Shown here one piece after another: positions 12,408-25,000 of a stretch of 64,000 bases of DNA (within the stretch, counting starts at the first letter, position 1; every line of letters begins with the position of its first letter). Below the pieces are notes generated by a model. It saw nothing but the letters and a program-made list of their open reading frames with translations, was not told where the DNA came from and searched no databases. The translations under genes and the position numbers were made by a program. The stretch is from Paragorgia papillata (Eukaryota; Cnidaria; Anthozoa; Scleralcyonacea; Coralliidae): assembly GCA_035771165.1 (NCBI GenBank), contig JAWNZC010000445.1, positions 1,336,001 through 1,400,000 of the forward strand, given 5' to 3'.

Positions 12408-13798
12408 GCTGCAGCGGAAACAAAGGAGACGAAGTTCGGCTAATCGGAGATTTATTAAAAGACTACAACACGAATGCTAGACCTGTGAAAAATGGGTCAG
12501 ACATAATTAACGTGGAATTAAGATTGAGTTACGAGCAGTTACAAAATGTGGTATGTGCAAAACTACGACGGTATATCCGTATATGAAATCTAAATACATT
12601 ATGGTAAATAATCTATCAAAATGCATATTTTTTTAAATAAGTCAAAGTTCTTCATTCAAGAAACTATATTCTACATTCTTGCTTAGCTTTCATTAATAAA
12701 TTTTAATTTTATAAAAATATGGATTTTTGACAGGACGAACCAAAGCAAGTATTGACATCGCTTGTTGCGTTAATGATTGTATAGTTTCAGTCCCTCCTAT
12801 GTCACTATATAGTCTTTAAAATCATATACTTTTCTGGATAGTTCTTGGTTTTCGATTTTTTTTCAATATACTTTATTTCAGTGTCTGTTTTTCTTTTTGG
12901 GACATAACATTCTGTACTCACACTCCAGGAGGTAATTTGACCTGCTGCATCACTTTTTTTTTTTACCTTGGCAGAAATGGAAAGACGCATTTTTACATTG
13001 GAATTCAAGTGACTATGGCGACTACTCGATCATCCGTCTACATCCCTCCCTGGTCTGGAAACCAGACTTAACACTGTACAACAAGTGGGTATAACGATTT
13101 TTAAATAAATTATTAATATTTAATCAATTAATTGATTGATTGATTGATTTATTGATGATTGATTGATTGATTGATTAATTAGTTAATTAATTGATTGATT
13201 TCGAACATGAACAAACCTCGGTAAAATCTTTCGCGCTTCATGCTTATACGTCACAACTCAATACATAAACGCAAATGGTAGTATAAGATATTATGAAAGT
13301 CGTGCATATGATTGGGCAACATTTTTATTGTTTTTGATATATATTCTTATTTAGTATAAATACATACAACCATAAAAAATTGCGTTTCATGCACATTCTA
13401 ATGTACTTTTCTTTGAATATAGTGCAGACGAAGACGGTGGCGATCTTTACAACTTTAGCAACCTTATTACCATTACTTCTGATGGTACTGTTTTGTGGTT
13501 TGCTCCAGCCATATTAAAATCAGTTTGCATAATTGACGTTTCCAAATTTCCATTTGACCAGCAAGAATGCAGTTTAAAAATTGGTTCATGGAATTACGAT
13601 GCGTTAACACTGACTCTTTCTGTACACGATAACAAAACAGCTCCTTTCATTAACCAGTATGAAGAAAACAGCGAATGGACTCTCGTTTCAGCCACTGCTA
13701 TAACAAATACTGTATTTTACCAGTGCTGCGCTGCTCCATATCAGGATATTACATTTACATTCCATTTAAAGCGTAAACCTTTATACTATATATACTAG
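12408..13798 (+). CDS. nicotinic-type Cys-loop receptor, ligand-binding domain only
   Basis: Extracellular domain of a pentameric ligand-gated channel, in four exons: 12408-12550, 12734-12778, 12975-13084 and 13423-13798. The splice phases agree, and the 45-bp and 110-bp middle exons have the sizes classic for nicotinic receptor genes. Seen in order: the first strand region (VRLIGDLLKDYN), DEPKQVLTS, loop A WKPDLTLYN, the Cys-loop with 13 residues between cysteines (CIIDVSKFPFDQQEC), loop B GSWNYD, and the adjacent cysteines of loop C (FYQCCAAPY) that define alpha-type subunits. The loop D tryptophan is replaced by alanine (LVALMI where VWL is usual). The frame ends at TAG right after LKRKPLYYIY, where membrane segment 1 should start; no TM exon follows. 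A signal-peptide exon upstream was not found. AATAAA lies at 13965. It is either a soluble binding protein or a truncated pseudogene. Confidence 0.85.
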
Positions 13799-14270
13799 AT
13801 TAGAGGCATTTAAGCAAGAGAAATAAGTCACACCTTTCACATATAGTTATAGTCGCAAGACGCATGCACGGTGCTTAACTATACTTTTATAGCTCAACTA
13901 TATATATAGTGTGTTGAAACTTCTTCTGACCGACCACGTGAACAAGTATATCTAGGCAAACTGTAATAAATTGTTGCATGAACACTTCACAATATGACAA
14001 TAGTCCATGCAATAGTCATTAGCTTTACTAATGAAAAAGCACATTGTTTACATTGTTTATATTGTATTTCTTATATAGTCAGTTGTTCTTGCTAGAATTA
14101 TTTACAATAAAGGTTTTTTCATCATATTTGCCTTTTCTGGTTCTTCGAGAGCTTGCATGTATACAGCTATATAGCAAAATAATAATACAATCTTATGAGA
14201 TCAATAGATGGCGCAGCGATCATGAAATGCAAGACCTATTTGTGCATGAACGTGGCTTACTTACAACGAG
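13799..14270. other. region after the receptor exons, no TM exons
   Basis: Contains the candidate polyadenylation signal AATAAA at 13965-13970. I searched the three plus frames for the conserved start of TM1 and the TM2 pore segment and saw neither. The frame at 14044 is hydrophobic, but has no Cys-loop TM pattern. Confidence 0.5.
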
Positions 14271-14271
14271 G

Positions 14272-14520
14272 TGTTGCATGCACAGTGTAATTTTTTGTGC
14301 AACTAATTGTCTCGCAACGATAACATATAAATCTCTTGTATTAATTGTAGTTGCACGAGCATGGGTGTTACGCCATGTGAGACAAGTTGTGAAGAATCAC
14401 AACTTGTCTCACAAAAGTGACCGAAGAGGACTGAAGCAGTTTACAGAACAGTTGTATTTTTATTGGCTGATTGCGCAAATTGTTGCAAGTTAGAAGAAGT
14501 GTGTTACACTGTGCAATGTT
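14272..14520. mobile_element. palindromic MITE with perfect 15-bp central hairpin
   Basis: The centre is a perfect inverted repeat: gtgagacaagttgtg (14377-14391), a 6-base loop, and cacaacttgtctcac (14398-14412). The outer parts are also roughly inverted: tgcacagtgtaa near 14280 against ttacactgtgca near 14505. The overlapping 149-codon frame is an artefact of this element. Confidence 0.6.
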
Positions 14521-15278
14521 TCAATAATAGAAATTCATTGCTGCGTTAATTGCTGCAATTGTCACAAAAAGTAGAACCTCATTCTACTTCATGCAATACT
14601 TGAAGCAACAATAATGTTGCCAGTCTTGGTGGTGGGTTTAGCCTGCGTCGCAGCCGGACGTGTTTTGAAATTGAAACCCGATATAGTCCGTCTGCGGACC
14701 AGCGGCCAAATTCGTGTTCTGGACGCCTGCACGTTTGGATTAGCAATATGCTCTTCGTTTTCTTCAGCTTCTGAATACAATTACCACAGATGAAACAACT
14801 CGTACGCCTTATAAAATTAAACGCGAGACTTTTCAGTTCAAATGACATCAAATTGTCCAGCTCCCATTAAAAATCTCTCGTGAATCTTTTTTAATCCTTT
14901 TAAAATATACATTACATGTCGCTTGACCAATCACGTAGCGCCGTATAACAACAACTGACGACAAGCGCCAATTACAAGCGATTATAAAAAATAGGTACGC
15001 AATGCGTACATGTGACTACCGTTGTTAAGGACAGAAAGAGATATAGACTTAAGAAGCAATGGATGAAAATGTGTGAAAAGCACACAGACACACAAAAAAA
15101 AAATGATAGTTCAGTATTTTAAATCATTTTATACATGTATTGCTAATTTGAACATGGCACATACTATACATACATCTTTACTGGCTGTTTCCAAAACAGC
15201 ATATATTCGCATCATAAACATGCCCCCAAGTTTTACATGAAGTGAACTTGTAAAATTCAGATTTTTGTACGAAGCATG

Positions 15279-15474
15279 GATAGCTTATCTGGTGGATAAA
15301 CCCTAGCTAGAGAACCACTCTAGTGGTGCTTTGAACAACCCAATTTAACTTTTATCCACTGAACAACACTATCAGGTACATAACTATTCAGTGGATAAAA
15401 TTTTATATTAGATTGTTCAAAGCATGATATTAGTGCTGTTGTTTAGCTAGAACTTATCAACTAGATAAGCTATC
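15279..15474. mobile_element. palindromic MITE, about 196 bp
   Basis: The two halves are imperfect reverse complements along their whole length: gatagcttatct / agataagctatc at the ends, then ctagctaga, gctttgaacaa and ttttatccactga in mirrored order. The centre is near 15370. Confidence 0.75.
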
Positions 15475-15687
15475 TCATCTTTGTACAACTCACCCCAGAT
15501 CATATACATGTAGATTATTTTTGTGGAAACACCATGTAACATACAGTATTTATAGCATTTCAGCCTGTTGACTCAGGCCGAAAGCTTACCAAATAAATAT
15601 TCTTCATGGTGTTTACACAAAAGTAATCAATATTACATTTTATTATATAAAATAGAGTGTTTTATTGATTTTTCCGCCAATAATAAA

Positions 15688-15746
15688 AGTGATAATCTCA
15701 CATGTGCGATTATTTATGATAATCGCACATGTGACGATTATCGCTG
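15688..15746. repeat. inverted repeat around TCACATGTGCGATTAT
   Basis: Gataatctcacatgtgcgat and ataatcgcacatgtgacgat face each other across a short centre. Together they could fold into a stem of about 25 bp. Confidence 0.65.
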
Positions 15747-15847
15747 AATCAGCATTATAGTTTAATGCAATTTTTGCAAGGCAATAGGACAATTTTTTTA
15801 TATAATAAACAGAACAATACATGGATGCTTGGAAATATGAAATTTAT

Positions 15848-15926
15848 TTCTCGTGTTGACCAGGATATGTCACTCGTTCGCTTCGCTCACTCGTGAGATA
15901 TCCTGGTCAACACTCGAAATAAAACT
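15848..15926. mobile_element. short hairpin element with CACTCGTTCGCTTCGCTCACTC loop
   Basis: Arms tcgtgttgaccaggatat and atatcctggtcaacactcga flank a loop rich in cactcg/cgctcac. Elements with such a gcttcgctc loop are familiar from anthozoan genomes, supporting the cnidarian assignment (recollection, not searched). Confidence 0.65.
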
Positions 15927-15929
15927 TTC

Positions 15930-17287
15930 AAAGAATTGATCACCCCAGATAAATATCAACATTATGTTCCAAAACAACATTTTACCTGCCATAAATATGC
16001 TGTCAGTGGCATTCAAGTGTAATGCACATCACTAACATTTTGATTCTGCTAGTATTTTAAATAAGACAGTACGACAATACTCAGTAATGTAGTTTCAACA
16101 GATATATTTCTTCATTTCAAGGCTTTCAACATATTCAAGGCTTTAAGTTTCCCAACACTTCACAATAGCTTTTCAACAATTTACCAAAATATACAATTGG
16201 TGGCACTTAGACACCAGATTATAGAATATTTTAGTACTTTCACAAGAGTCAGACTTCTGGTGTATCTACTATTCTGTGGTCAGACCACCGTTGCAGCTCT
16301 GGTGTGCACAAACTTTGGTTTCTTAATTTCATTATACAAGATATTGAACACCTAAAACAAGTAAACAAAGCACCAAGTCAAAGTTTTGTAAAACAGCCAA
16401 TATATTTTGTCCGCATAAATTTCTTATATACATGTATATAGTGTAAATACAGGGCACTGTGATATATACTTCTCAAACTCATTAATAATTCATAAACCAA
16501 ACACATAGGAAAATCATTAGTGAGACAAAGGTTTGATATGTGATCAAACACTTGGATAGATCATAGTTAATTAAAATATACATGGTTTGGAAACCTGGCA
16601 AACTTCAAAGCGGTTAACAATCAAGTTACGATTCATGTTGAAAGGTACATGAAGGTGCCAAATCCTTTGTTTTAGGTTTATTAATATTTAAACAGTATGG
16701 TTGAGTGATTGAACCCAAACGTTGCTATTGGATGATTGCTTCATTATACAGAAAACACAATATGTTCAGTAACCGTGAAAGTGCAAAAATTTCCAAACCT
16801 GAACAAAAACAAAAAACAATGACTTTTGTTGAGCTTCCAAACCATGTATATTTTCTATTAACTACGGATAGATTAAGCCAACTTTGACCTCAAACTTATC
16901 TTAAAATACTAATTCATTTGACAACTGATTCATTTCCTGATTTGTTTGATCTTGAGACACTCAAAAGTTGTGTTTGATCTAATATCAAAACACCTAGCTC
17001 AAAGTTGGTTAAAACACATTTCTCACTCTTAATAGTGTATGATATATACTTACATGTACATGCAGTATAAACATGAGTGATGAGTCACTGACCAGTGAGC
17101 ACAACACACAATTCAACCAAAATTAAACTTAAATTCATAAAGCGATTTTATCATTAATACTGACAATTTCTTCGATAAAAGAAGAGCTTTAAAACAGGAC
17201 ACAGTTGAAGGCCCAACTTCTAGCGAACTTTATAAGCTGAATATTTCTGGTTTTGAGATCCGATCAAGTATTTATAGATTTTGCATA
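15930..17287. other. gene-free AT-rich DNA
   Basis: No splice-bounded coding signal on either strand. The 60-codon frame at 16705 has no recognisable domain. Confidence 0.4.
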
Positions 17288-17295
17288 TAGTATAT

Positions 17296-17776
17296 CATAG
17301 GCGTAGAGTTTTGTTTTTGTCCAGGGGGGCTGAAGTGCTGAACAAGGCCTTTTTAAGAATTTTCCCGTGGGGGGTGTTTACAAAAAGGGACTCTTCTAGG
17401 GGGTCCGGGGGCATGTTCCCCGGAAATTTTTGAAATTTAGAGTCTCGGAAATGCCATTTCCTGCATTCTGAGGGGTGATTTTTAAGAACACTGAAGGTCA
17501 TGAAATGTCATAAAAACTAGTTAAATACAACACATTTCAACAATTTTTCGATGTTGTGTTTACTGGGTTGACTTATCACTGTATATGGGTGCTTTTGGCT
17601 GACAGGAATGAGGCTGTAACAGTTACTTTAGCCTAACGAGTAACCTATAATTTGTGAATGGTGATTGATGAGTTAGTTGCTGCAAAATTTCTGGGGGGGG
17701 CTCAGCCCCCCCATTAAGATTTCTCGGGGGGCTAAAGCCCCTCAGCCCCCCCCCCCCCCCATACTCTACGCCTATG
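17296..17776. mobile_element. non-autonomous element with perfect 8-bp target duplication
   Basis: Ends cataggcgtagagt and actctacgcctatg are perfect 14-bp inverted repeats, flanked on both sides by tagtatat (17288-17295 and 17777-17784). The 8-bp duplication fits hAT-like insertion. The interior has the ggggcatgttccccgg and atttcctgcattctga boxes shared with elements at 48790-49120 and 62033-62365, and a C-tract (17746-17760). Confidence 0.85.
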
Positions 17777-18322
17777 TAGTATATAAGATAAACAACGTCA
17801 CAGTTTTGAAACTATTTCTTACCTTGTATAAACTGATCAATGACAGAAACCGCTCCAAGAAGAAAAGATTGCAAAGTAATATATTAAGCGTAAAAAATGC
17901 TTGAAATTGTATGCGGGAAGTAAATAATAGTCGAAGAGCAACGCGTGTTCATGAAGGACCGTCTTCAAGGGACAAACAACAATCCTCTTCGGAGGACAAA
18001 CAATCTTCTTCGGAGGAAACTAACAAGTATATATTTCACAACCGGTAACATAATTTTACATTTTTAATGCAATCACACACATGTTGTCATTGTCACTCAT
18101 CGACTGCTTATTTAAATAGGTTACTGTAGTAAGCCACGATCTGCCTCACGATCTTTTTAATATCAAACTGAACTGGATTAATAGACACTTGGTCAATTAA
18201 TAGACAATGGTCAATGAATAATAATAGTGAATACATTTAAGGGTAACGATTTAATTGCCAACCTCGAGTTCATGCCATTGTTTCATAGGCATGCATTGAA
18301 GAAAATTTGGGAGTGTCTTTTA

Positions 18323-18628
18323 GGGCCTGTTTACAAGGAGGTAGGGTTACCCTAGCACCCAGGTCAACGTTAGCCTGAGTTTACAAGCAAAATTTCATAG
18401 GTATAGGGTCACCCTGCTGCCTGGGTCAACTTTATTACATGTGGTTACCAAGCACTAATGATAAGCAGGCAGGTGAGTTATGGTGAATCATCCCTACCAA
18501 ACGCGTTTACAAGGACAAAACATAACCCGGCTACTAAAAAAACCCCAAGAAATCTACGAGAGCTAGGGTAACCCGGGTGCTTGGGTAACCCAGGTTCTAC
18601 GGTAACCCTACTCCTTGTAAATAGGCCC
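18323..18628. mobile_element. Harbinger-like MITE, 306 bp, TTA duplication
   Basis: Inverted ends gggcctgtttacaaggag and ctccttgtaaataggccc are flanked by TTA (18320-18322 and 18629-18631). Subterminal ggtagggttaccc repeats point inward. A 3-bp TTA/TAA duplication is the hallmark of PIF/Harbinger-type insertion. A related element starts at 63698. Confidence 0.8.
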
Positions 18629-18631
18629 TTA

Positions 18632-19061
18632 GGTTAATTCTCTTCTAATGGTTTTGGCGCAGATACAAGTACGCATAGCGTACCTTTTGTTATTACATTT
18701 TAGGAACTACAGTAATGTTTGTGGGGCAAAACTAAGTTTTATATCATTTCCAGAAGTGATAGTTTTTTGTTATAACGTTATTGGGTTAGTTATAACAGAA
18801 GTAAAAAAGACATATATATATGTGTATATATACAGAAGTAAAAAAAAAGGCGAGGAACTTTGAGAGTAAGAGTTGGGATAAGAGTTGACGAAGTCAAGTG
18901 CGATCATTGCTAACAAAGAAAACAAAATTGTGAATGTTAGTAGTGTTTTCAGCGGCATACCCATGTAAGGTTAAGGACTGTAAAAGGGTTAGATGAAGAA
19001 GGCGGGTGCCCAGAATAGGAATGTACATAAAATGTCGGTTGTTTCTTTCTGACGCATGCAG
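18632..19061. other. spacer downstream of the kinase-Nudix gene
   Basis: 3' flank of the minus-strand gene. Includes a short TA-rich stretch near 18810-18832 with paired gaagtaaaaaa words. No clear AATAAA on the minus strand within 400 bp of the stop codon. Confidence 0.4.
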
Positions 19062-22000
19062 TCAGTCTGAGGCGCCAAGAGCTTTAAAAGTGTCCTCCAC
19101 TTGCGACACACCAAAAAACGACTGAAGAACTTTTACGACGACTAATTTCGCAGAACTGGCGAAATCGTGGAAATTTGATCTCACAAAATGCGCCATTTCG
19201 TTAAGCTCAAATGGAATGGCGACCAGTCGATCATGTTCAAATTTATCTTTCGGTCCACCAGTGAATCGCATGTTCAACGAGGAAAATTTTAAACGATGTT
19301 CTGGTGCTATACGTTCATCAGAAAGGTCTACAAAGCCACACATTCCCCACTCGTGGGTGTCATATTTCAAATAAACTGTGGTCAGAGTAATTGCATCGAC
19401 GTCCCGTCCTGTCAACACTACGCCCAACTCTTCCTCTAGTCCTCGAGCTGCTGTTTTTATTAACTGGACGTAGGTCTTGTCGCCACGTTTGATGTAATCT
19501 TTAGTTGAACAACTTTCAACTGCGCCGCAAGTGAACGTACCTGGACTAGGCACACCATCTGATAAAGGCAGATAGCACAAGTATTAAAAACACGATTTGG
19601 GACAGAGTTAGAGTTTAATACTAGTTTGTAGGATAACAAAGACCGTGTGGGACAGCAAAGACCGCGCGGGATAGCAAAGATCGTGTGGGATAGCAAAGAC
19701 CGTGTGGGATAGTATAGATCATATGGGATAGCAAAGACCGTGTGGGATAGCAAAGATCGTGTGGGATAGCAAAGACCGTGTGGGATAGTATAGATCATAT
19801 GGGATAGCAAAGACCGTGTGGGATAGGAAAGACCAGGCGGGATAGGAAAGACCGTGCGGGATAGGAAAGACCGTGCGGGATAGCAAAGATCGCGGGGGAT
19901 AGCAAAGACTGTGTGGGATAGCAAGGACCATGTGGGATGACAAAGATCGTTTACGCGATTGCGTCGCCTACCTCGTTCGGCACGACGTGTGAAAACAAAC
20001 TTTCTCGGATTATCGGCTGTGAGTACGGCAACATGAAGCCCAAAGGAAGTACTGAACACTGGATGAACGGAGGTTTTACAAGGTAAGATCTGGGACTTCT
20101 TATCTTCTTCCAGATCTTTCCACACGTCTCTCATGGCTCGATAATGGACATAGGTTGCCTGAGCAAGCTTTAATTCCACACGTTGTTCTTCAACTTCTCC
20201 CTCACGGGGCGTAGTAAGGCTTTTCAACGCAACGTTTGGGTTATCATCAATTACTTTATCCATGGCTTTCTACGAGTATATAGAACATTTAGCCTAACCA
20301 AGTTAGGGAGCAGACTAGGGGATGATGGTTGCACTTACATCTACACATACTACATTACCAATTTAACAACGAGTCCGAGTTTTCTAATCTATGAGCGGAC
20401 TATTTAAGGCGAACCGAATCTGAGTGACTGATGATCGCTCGTATAGAAAACGTCGTCAATTAATGTTATACACAAGTGAACACCCAAACTGTAACACTTA
20501 CAGTCTCTTCACTTACATCTCTCCAATGATCATTGCGGGTGTTGTATTTCTGTTCATAGTCAAAGTTGTCGGGACATTCATCATTATATTCGCTGTTGTC
20601 TATATCGACTTCACAAATCAAACAATCGGCTGGATAACCTGGAGGACGTTTGTCTGCGCCATACGCGAATGCCAAGGACTGAGATAAAAAGAACATTGGT
20701 AGTTGAATTGGTACCTCACCCATCCACACACGGACGCAATCAGCACCCACCCAAGGCACTAACGGCGGACGTATTCTACCTCATCCTACCCACACATGGA
20801 CGCAATCAGCACCCACCCAGGCACTAACGGACGCATTCTACCCCATCCCACCCACACACGGACGCAATCAGCACGCACGGACGCACTCCACCTATTCTCA
20901 TCACACACACACATGAACCCAATCACGCACCAACGCACGCACTCCACCTATTCTCATCCCACTCACACGGTCGCGGAACAATCACGCACTCACACGGTCG
21001 CGGACGCAATCACGCACCAACGCACGCAGACGCACCCCACTTCACCCCATTTCATCCCCACATGAACGAAATCACACACCCACCCACGCACTTCACCTCA
21101 CCTCATCTCACCCACATACAGACGCAATTACGCACCAACCCACCAGGGCGCTCTAAAATACGGGCAGGGAAACGAACTATCAGAGCGCTGATCCATGTGT
21201 GATGCATCAAAAAGACTGGCGCAAGCGTGCGTATGCATAAAATCGAGAAAAACAAGTTGAATAATGGCGGAGGAAAATGGGAAGATTTTCACTGGAAAAT
21301 ATCGTGATAGAAGAGTTAACGAATTATCCTTGTAAAATTAGACTTACACTTTGACGATTAACAATTATTGAACAATTAATTTAACATGTTACTTTTTCAT
21401 AAAACCCCATAGACCGAATTTAATTCTCAAAAAACGTAGAAGCGACGGCAGAGTTTCGTTCAAAAATACGCACTCCACATCACCTCCCCCCCCCTCCCTC
21501 ACCTCCCCCCCCCCCCCCCCCCCCCCACACACCCAATCACCAATGCACCAACGGACGCATTCCTCAATTACCTCATCAACAAAGCTGTCTGCAACAACAA
21601 TTTTTGTGTCTTTAAGAAAACCACACGTGAAAAACTCGGCTGTTGTCGACGCAACTGCGTAAGGATTTTTTTTATGTGCTGCAGAAGTAAAAAAAAAAAA
21701 CATTCTAAAAAAAGCTCGCGAAACTGTTTTTAATGATTAAAAAAAAGTAGCTTAATGATTGGATAACTATATGTACGAAATAGATATAATAACAATGGAC
21801 CTTGAAAGTGATTGGTCACAATAGTTTGAGCTGTTGGACGAAAACTTGGATCAGTGTTACAGCATCCTTCACAAATTTCTTTGAGAGGTTCTCTAGCTTT
21901 AAGTTTCTCAGGGAATTCAACTTCGGGTGTTTGTCTTGCATAAGAAACAACATGGGATGCCTCTTCTGGCCACGGTTTTTCCCCAGTCATCATAAAAATC

Positions 22001-25000
22001 AACACCAAACCATAAGAGAAGATGTCACATTTCATATAAAAGTCGACATTGTACAAATCATCACCTGTACAAAACAGACAGTGAACACATAAAAACTAAC
22101 ATTAATTTGGCTAATACAATAATTAGGCCAATTAATAAGGCAGAAAATAAGGCAAAAAGCTTGTATATACGACCAATTCTTCAATAAGTTGCGGCTTATT
22201 TTGTACCAGCTTCAACCCTAGGCTTATTTAGCGGCGGCTTACAACAGAAATGACCGTTCATTAGCCACGGCTTATATTTTAAGCGGTTTAATTTTCAGCC
22301 GTATAAATGGCCCTATTGAAGAATATATTACATGCATGGTTTCTATGTGGAACGAAGAAAGAATATATAATTATATTCATAGCATGAGACACGCAGAATA
22401 TCGTGTTACGAGTGGTATACGATTTGTAACGATTCGATCAATTGGACAAATCGAACAAAACGACGAATATATAGACCTACTGCCTATACTAGTAACTTGG
22501 CCACACGTTGGTATCAAGTACGAATTTCACGACTGGTACGACATACGAGTGTTTTGGGCGTATTGACTATATAATAATATAGAGGGCAAAATTACGTGAA
22601 TATGATTGGCTAATGAAGAGGGCATTTTTTTGTAATTCAGGGCAAAATTACTTGCACTTGATTGGTTCCTTGATAAGCAGCACTTGCATGTGATTGGTCG
22701 CTTTGTTACTTAGCAGCAGTGAACCTCAGAGGACTGATCTTTTTCCAACCAATCTGCAAGATTTTTCGGTCTGAAAATGCTTTTTTGTTTACTTTGAACT
22801 AACTTAAACTATTGAAGGAGTGTAAACTATTAGTGAAAATGAACACACTAGAAAATTTACGAACTTTTGCCTGTGTTAACAAAAAGAAAGCAACAGGCAC
22901 AGCGATAGAGCGAGGAAAATTTGGAATGTTGCCGAGCAGTCGAGCACCGACCGTGATAAGGTACATGTACGACATTTTCTGGCCATAATATAGCTCTTGA
23001 ATAATTTTGCCCGCTATATTATTAACACCTAATCGCGTGAGTTCTAGGAGGGGCTTACGCAAAAGAAGGGTTCGGTATATAAAAAGTTAGACGTGTACGT
23101 TTGCTTCATTAACATCAGCTTACTATAATCTGCAGATGACCAAAACTCAGGGGCACTCCAACGTTGATTTTGTTCATTAATAAATCCTTCTTCAATTGAC
23201 TGACTTCGGAAAGCGCCACCAAAGTCAGCTAGTTTGAGTCGCATTCGAGCAACACCCTTTTCCACCTGACAAAATATCATTTTGATTATACGTAAACAGA
23301 TCTTACATAATATTAAATGATTGGGAAGCATGTGAATAGTGGTGAAAGATGTACTAGAATGAACTACTATTAAATAAGATAATAGTGCCACTGATGACAG
23401 TAATATGATGGTGACAATGGCGATGGTGTGAAGATGATAGTGGTGGTTATAATGGTGGCGATGATAGTGATGTTATTGATGATGGTGGTGGTACTGATGG
23501 TGATGATAGTGGTGGTGCATGCCAGTGATGATAGCTGTGATGATGATAATGATATTAGTAGTAGTAATGATGGTGGTGGTGGTGATTATGATAGTGATGA
23601 TGATCATAATAGTGATGATATTGATAATGATGGTGGTAGTAACGGTGGTGGTGATGATGATAGTGGTGGTGGTGATAATAATGGTGGTGATGATGATGGT
23701 AGTAGCCTGCACCACAGACATCCAAATGTCTGCGGTGCAGGCTAGATTGTAGTAGTGATGATGACAGTGATTATACGGATGAAGAGCCACTTTTGTTGGA
23801 ATGCTGTAATAAATCGTCATTATTATTATTATTATTATTATGGTGATGATAGTGATGGTTTAAGTGATGATGGTAATGACAACAATAGCAATGATGATAA
23901 TAATTATAATAAATTGATGATAGTGATGATGATTGTGATAATGGTGATGTAAAACCTTCACCTACTAGGACATTATCTGGTTTAAGATCACGATGTGCAA
24001 TAAACAAACTGTGTAGGTAGTACAAGCCACTTATAATCTGCTGACCAAAATCCCAAACTTGATTCTTTGGCAGTCCATGTACTTCATGTGTTTTCAAACT
24101 CTCCACATATTTTGCTAAGTTGTCAGAAACATATTCCATTACTATCATAAGACTACCTTGCTTGAGGTTGTACTGTATTAAGTCTTTCTTCAAAAAATCC
24201 ATCCCTCGATATGCAACAATATTATCATGCCTCAATAAACTATAAGAAAGGTTATCAGTATGTCATAATTGTAAAATTAATATACTTTTATTACAGTAGT
24301 TTTATAAAATATTTCAGTCAGTTTTACTGTTGTAGCATGTCATTGAATAGATTATACTAATTCATTTGATAAAGTTTGTTGAATACATTTCTGCTTTTAA
24401 TTTAATTGTCTGATTGGTTTTTGACAGTTCATATATCGTATTAACTCATTGCTGCCTAGGATGTCTGAGAGTTTTTTGACAAGTAAAATCATCTGGCATT
24501 TATAGAGGGTAAAAAAATTAGGGTCTGTTTTTGGCTAGCTTAAGCAGGAATGGAAATGTATGTATGCAGGTGTCTTATAAAAATGCTGAACTTACCGTAA
24601 AATACATCCCTCATTTTTCAGTGTTTGACCTTCAAGAATTTTCACTGCAACTGAAGCTCCTTTCATTTTTGCTTTATAAACTGTACCAAAACAACCATTA
24701 TCTAATCTCTCCCATGGAGTACTTGTCAAATCATCTTGATCAAGGTCTTCAAATTCTTAAATAATTAAAAATATTAAGAATATCATGAATGTTTTACAAA
24801 ATATATATATATTTAGCATATACCTCACAGGTGAATAGTGCTTTTCACACAATCTGATTGGTTCTTCTAGCTCGAGATATCCTGCACTATTCACCGGTGG
24901 GAAAAACAAAATGGTGGGAAAAACAAAATGGTGGCCAGTTTTGTTTTGTTTACAAAAGCAGGAGATTTTGTAATTGATACAGTAAACAAGACTGATGTAG

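Noticed and set aside
14044..14493. 149-codon plus frame that could supply TM segments for the Cys-loop receptor
   Set aside because: Hydrophobic at the start, but has no TM1 or TM2 pattern, no acceptor in phase, and it overlaps a palindromic MITE.
19625..19960. CRISPR-like array (regular 19-bp repeats)
   Set aside because: Units are contiguous with no spacers, in a eukaryotic intron.
23428..23820. Gly/Asp/Met-rich frames in the GATGGT tract
   Set aside because: Low-complexity intronic repeat of the kinase gene, open on both strands.
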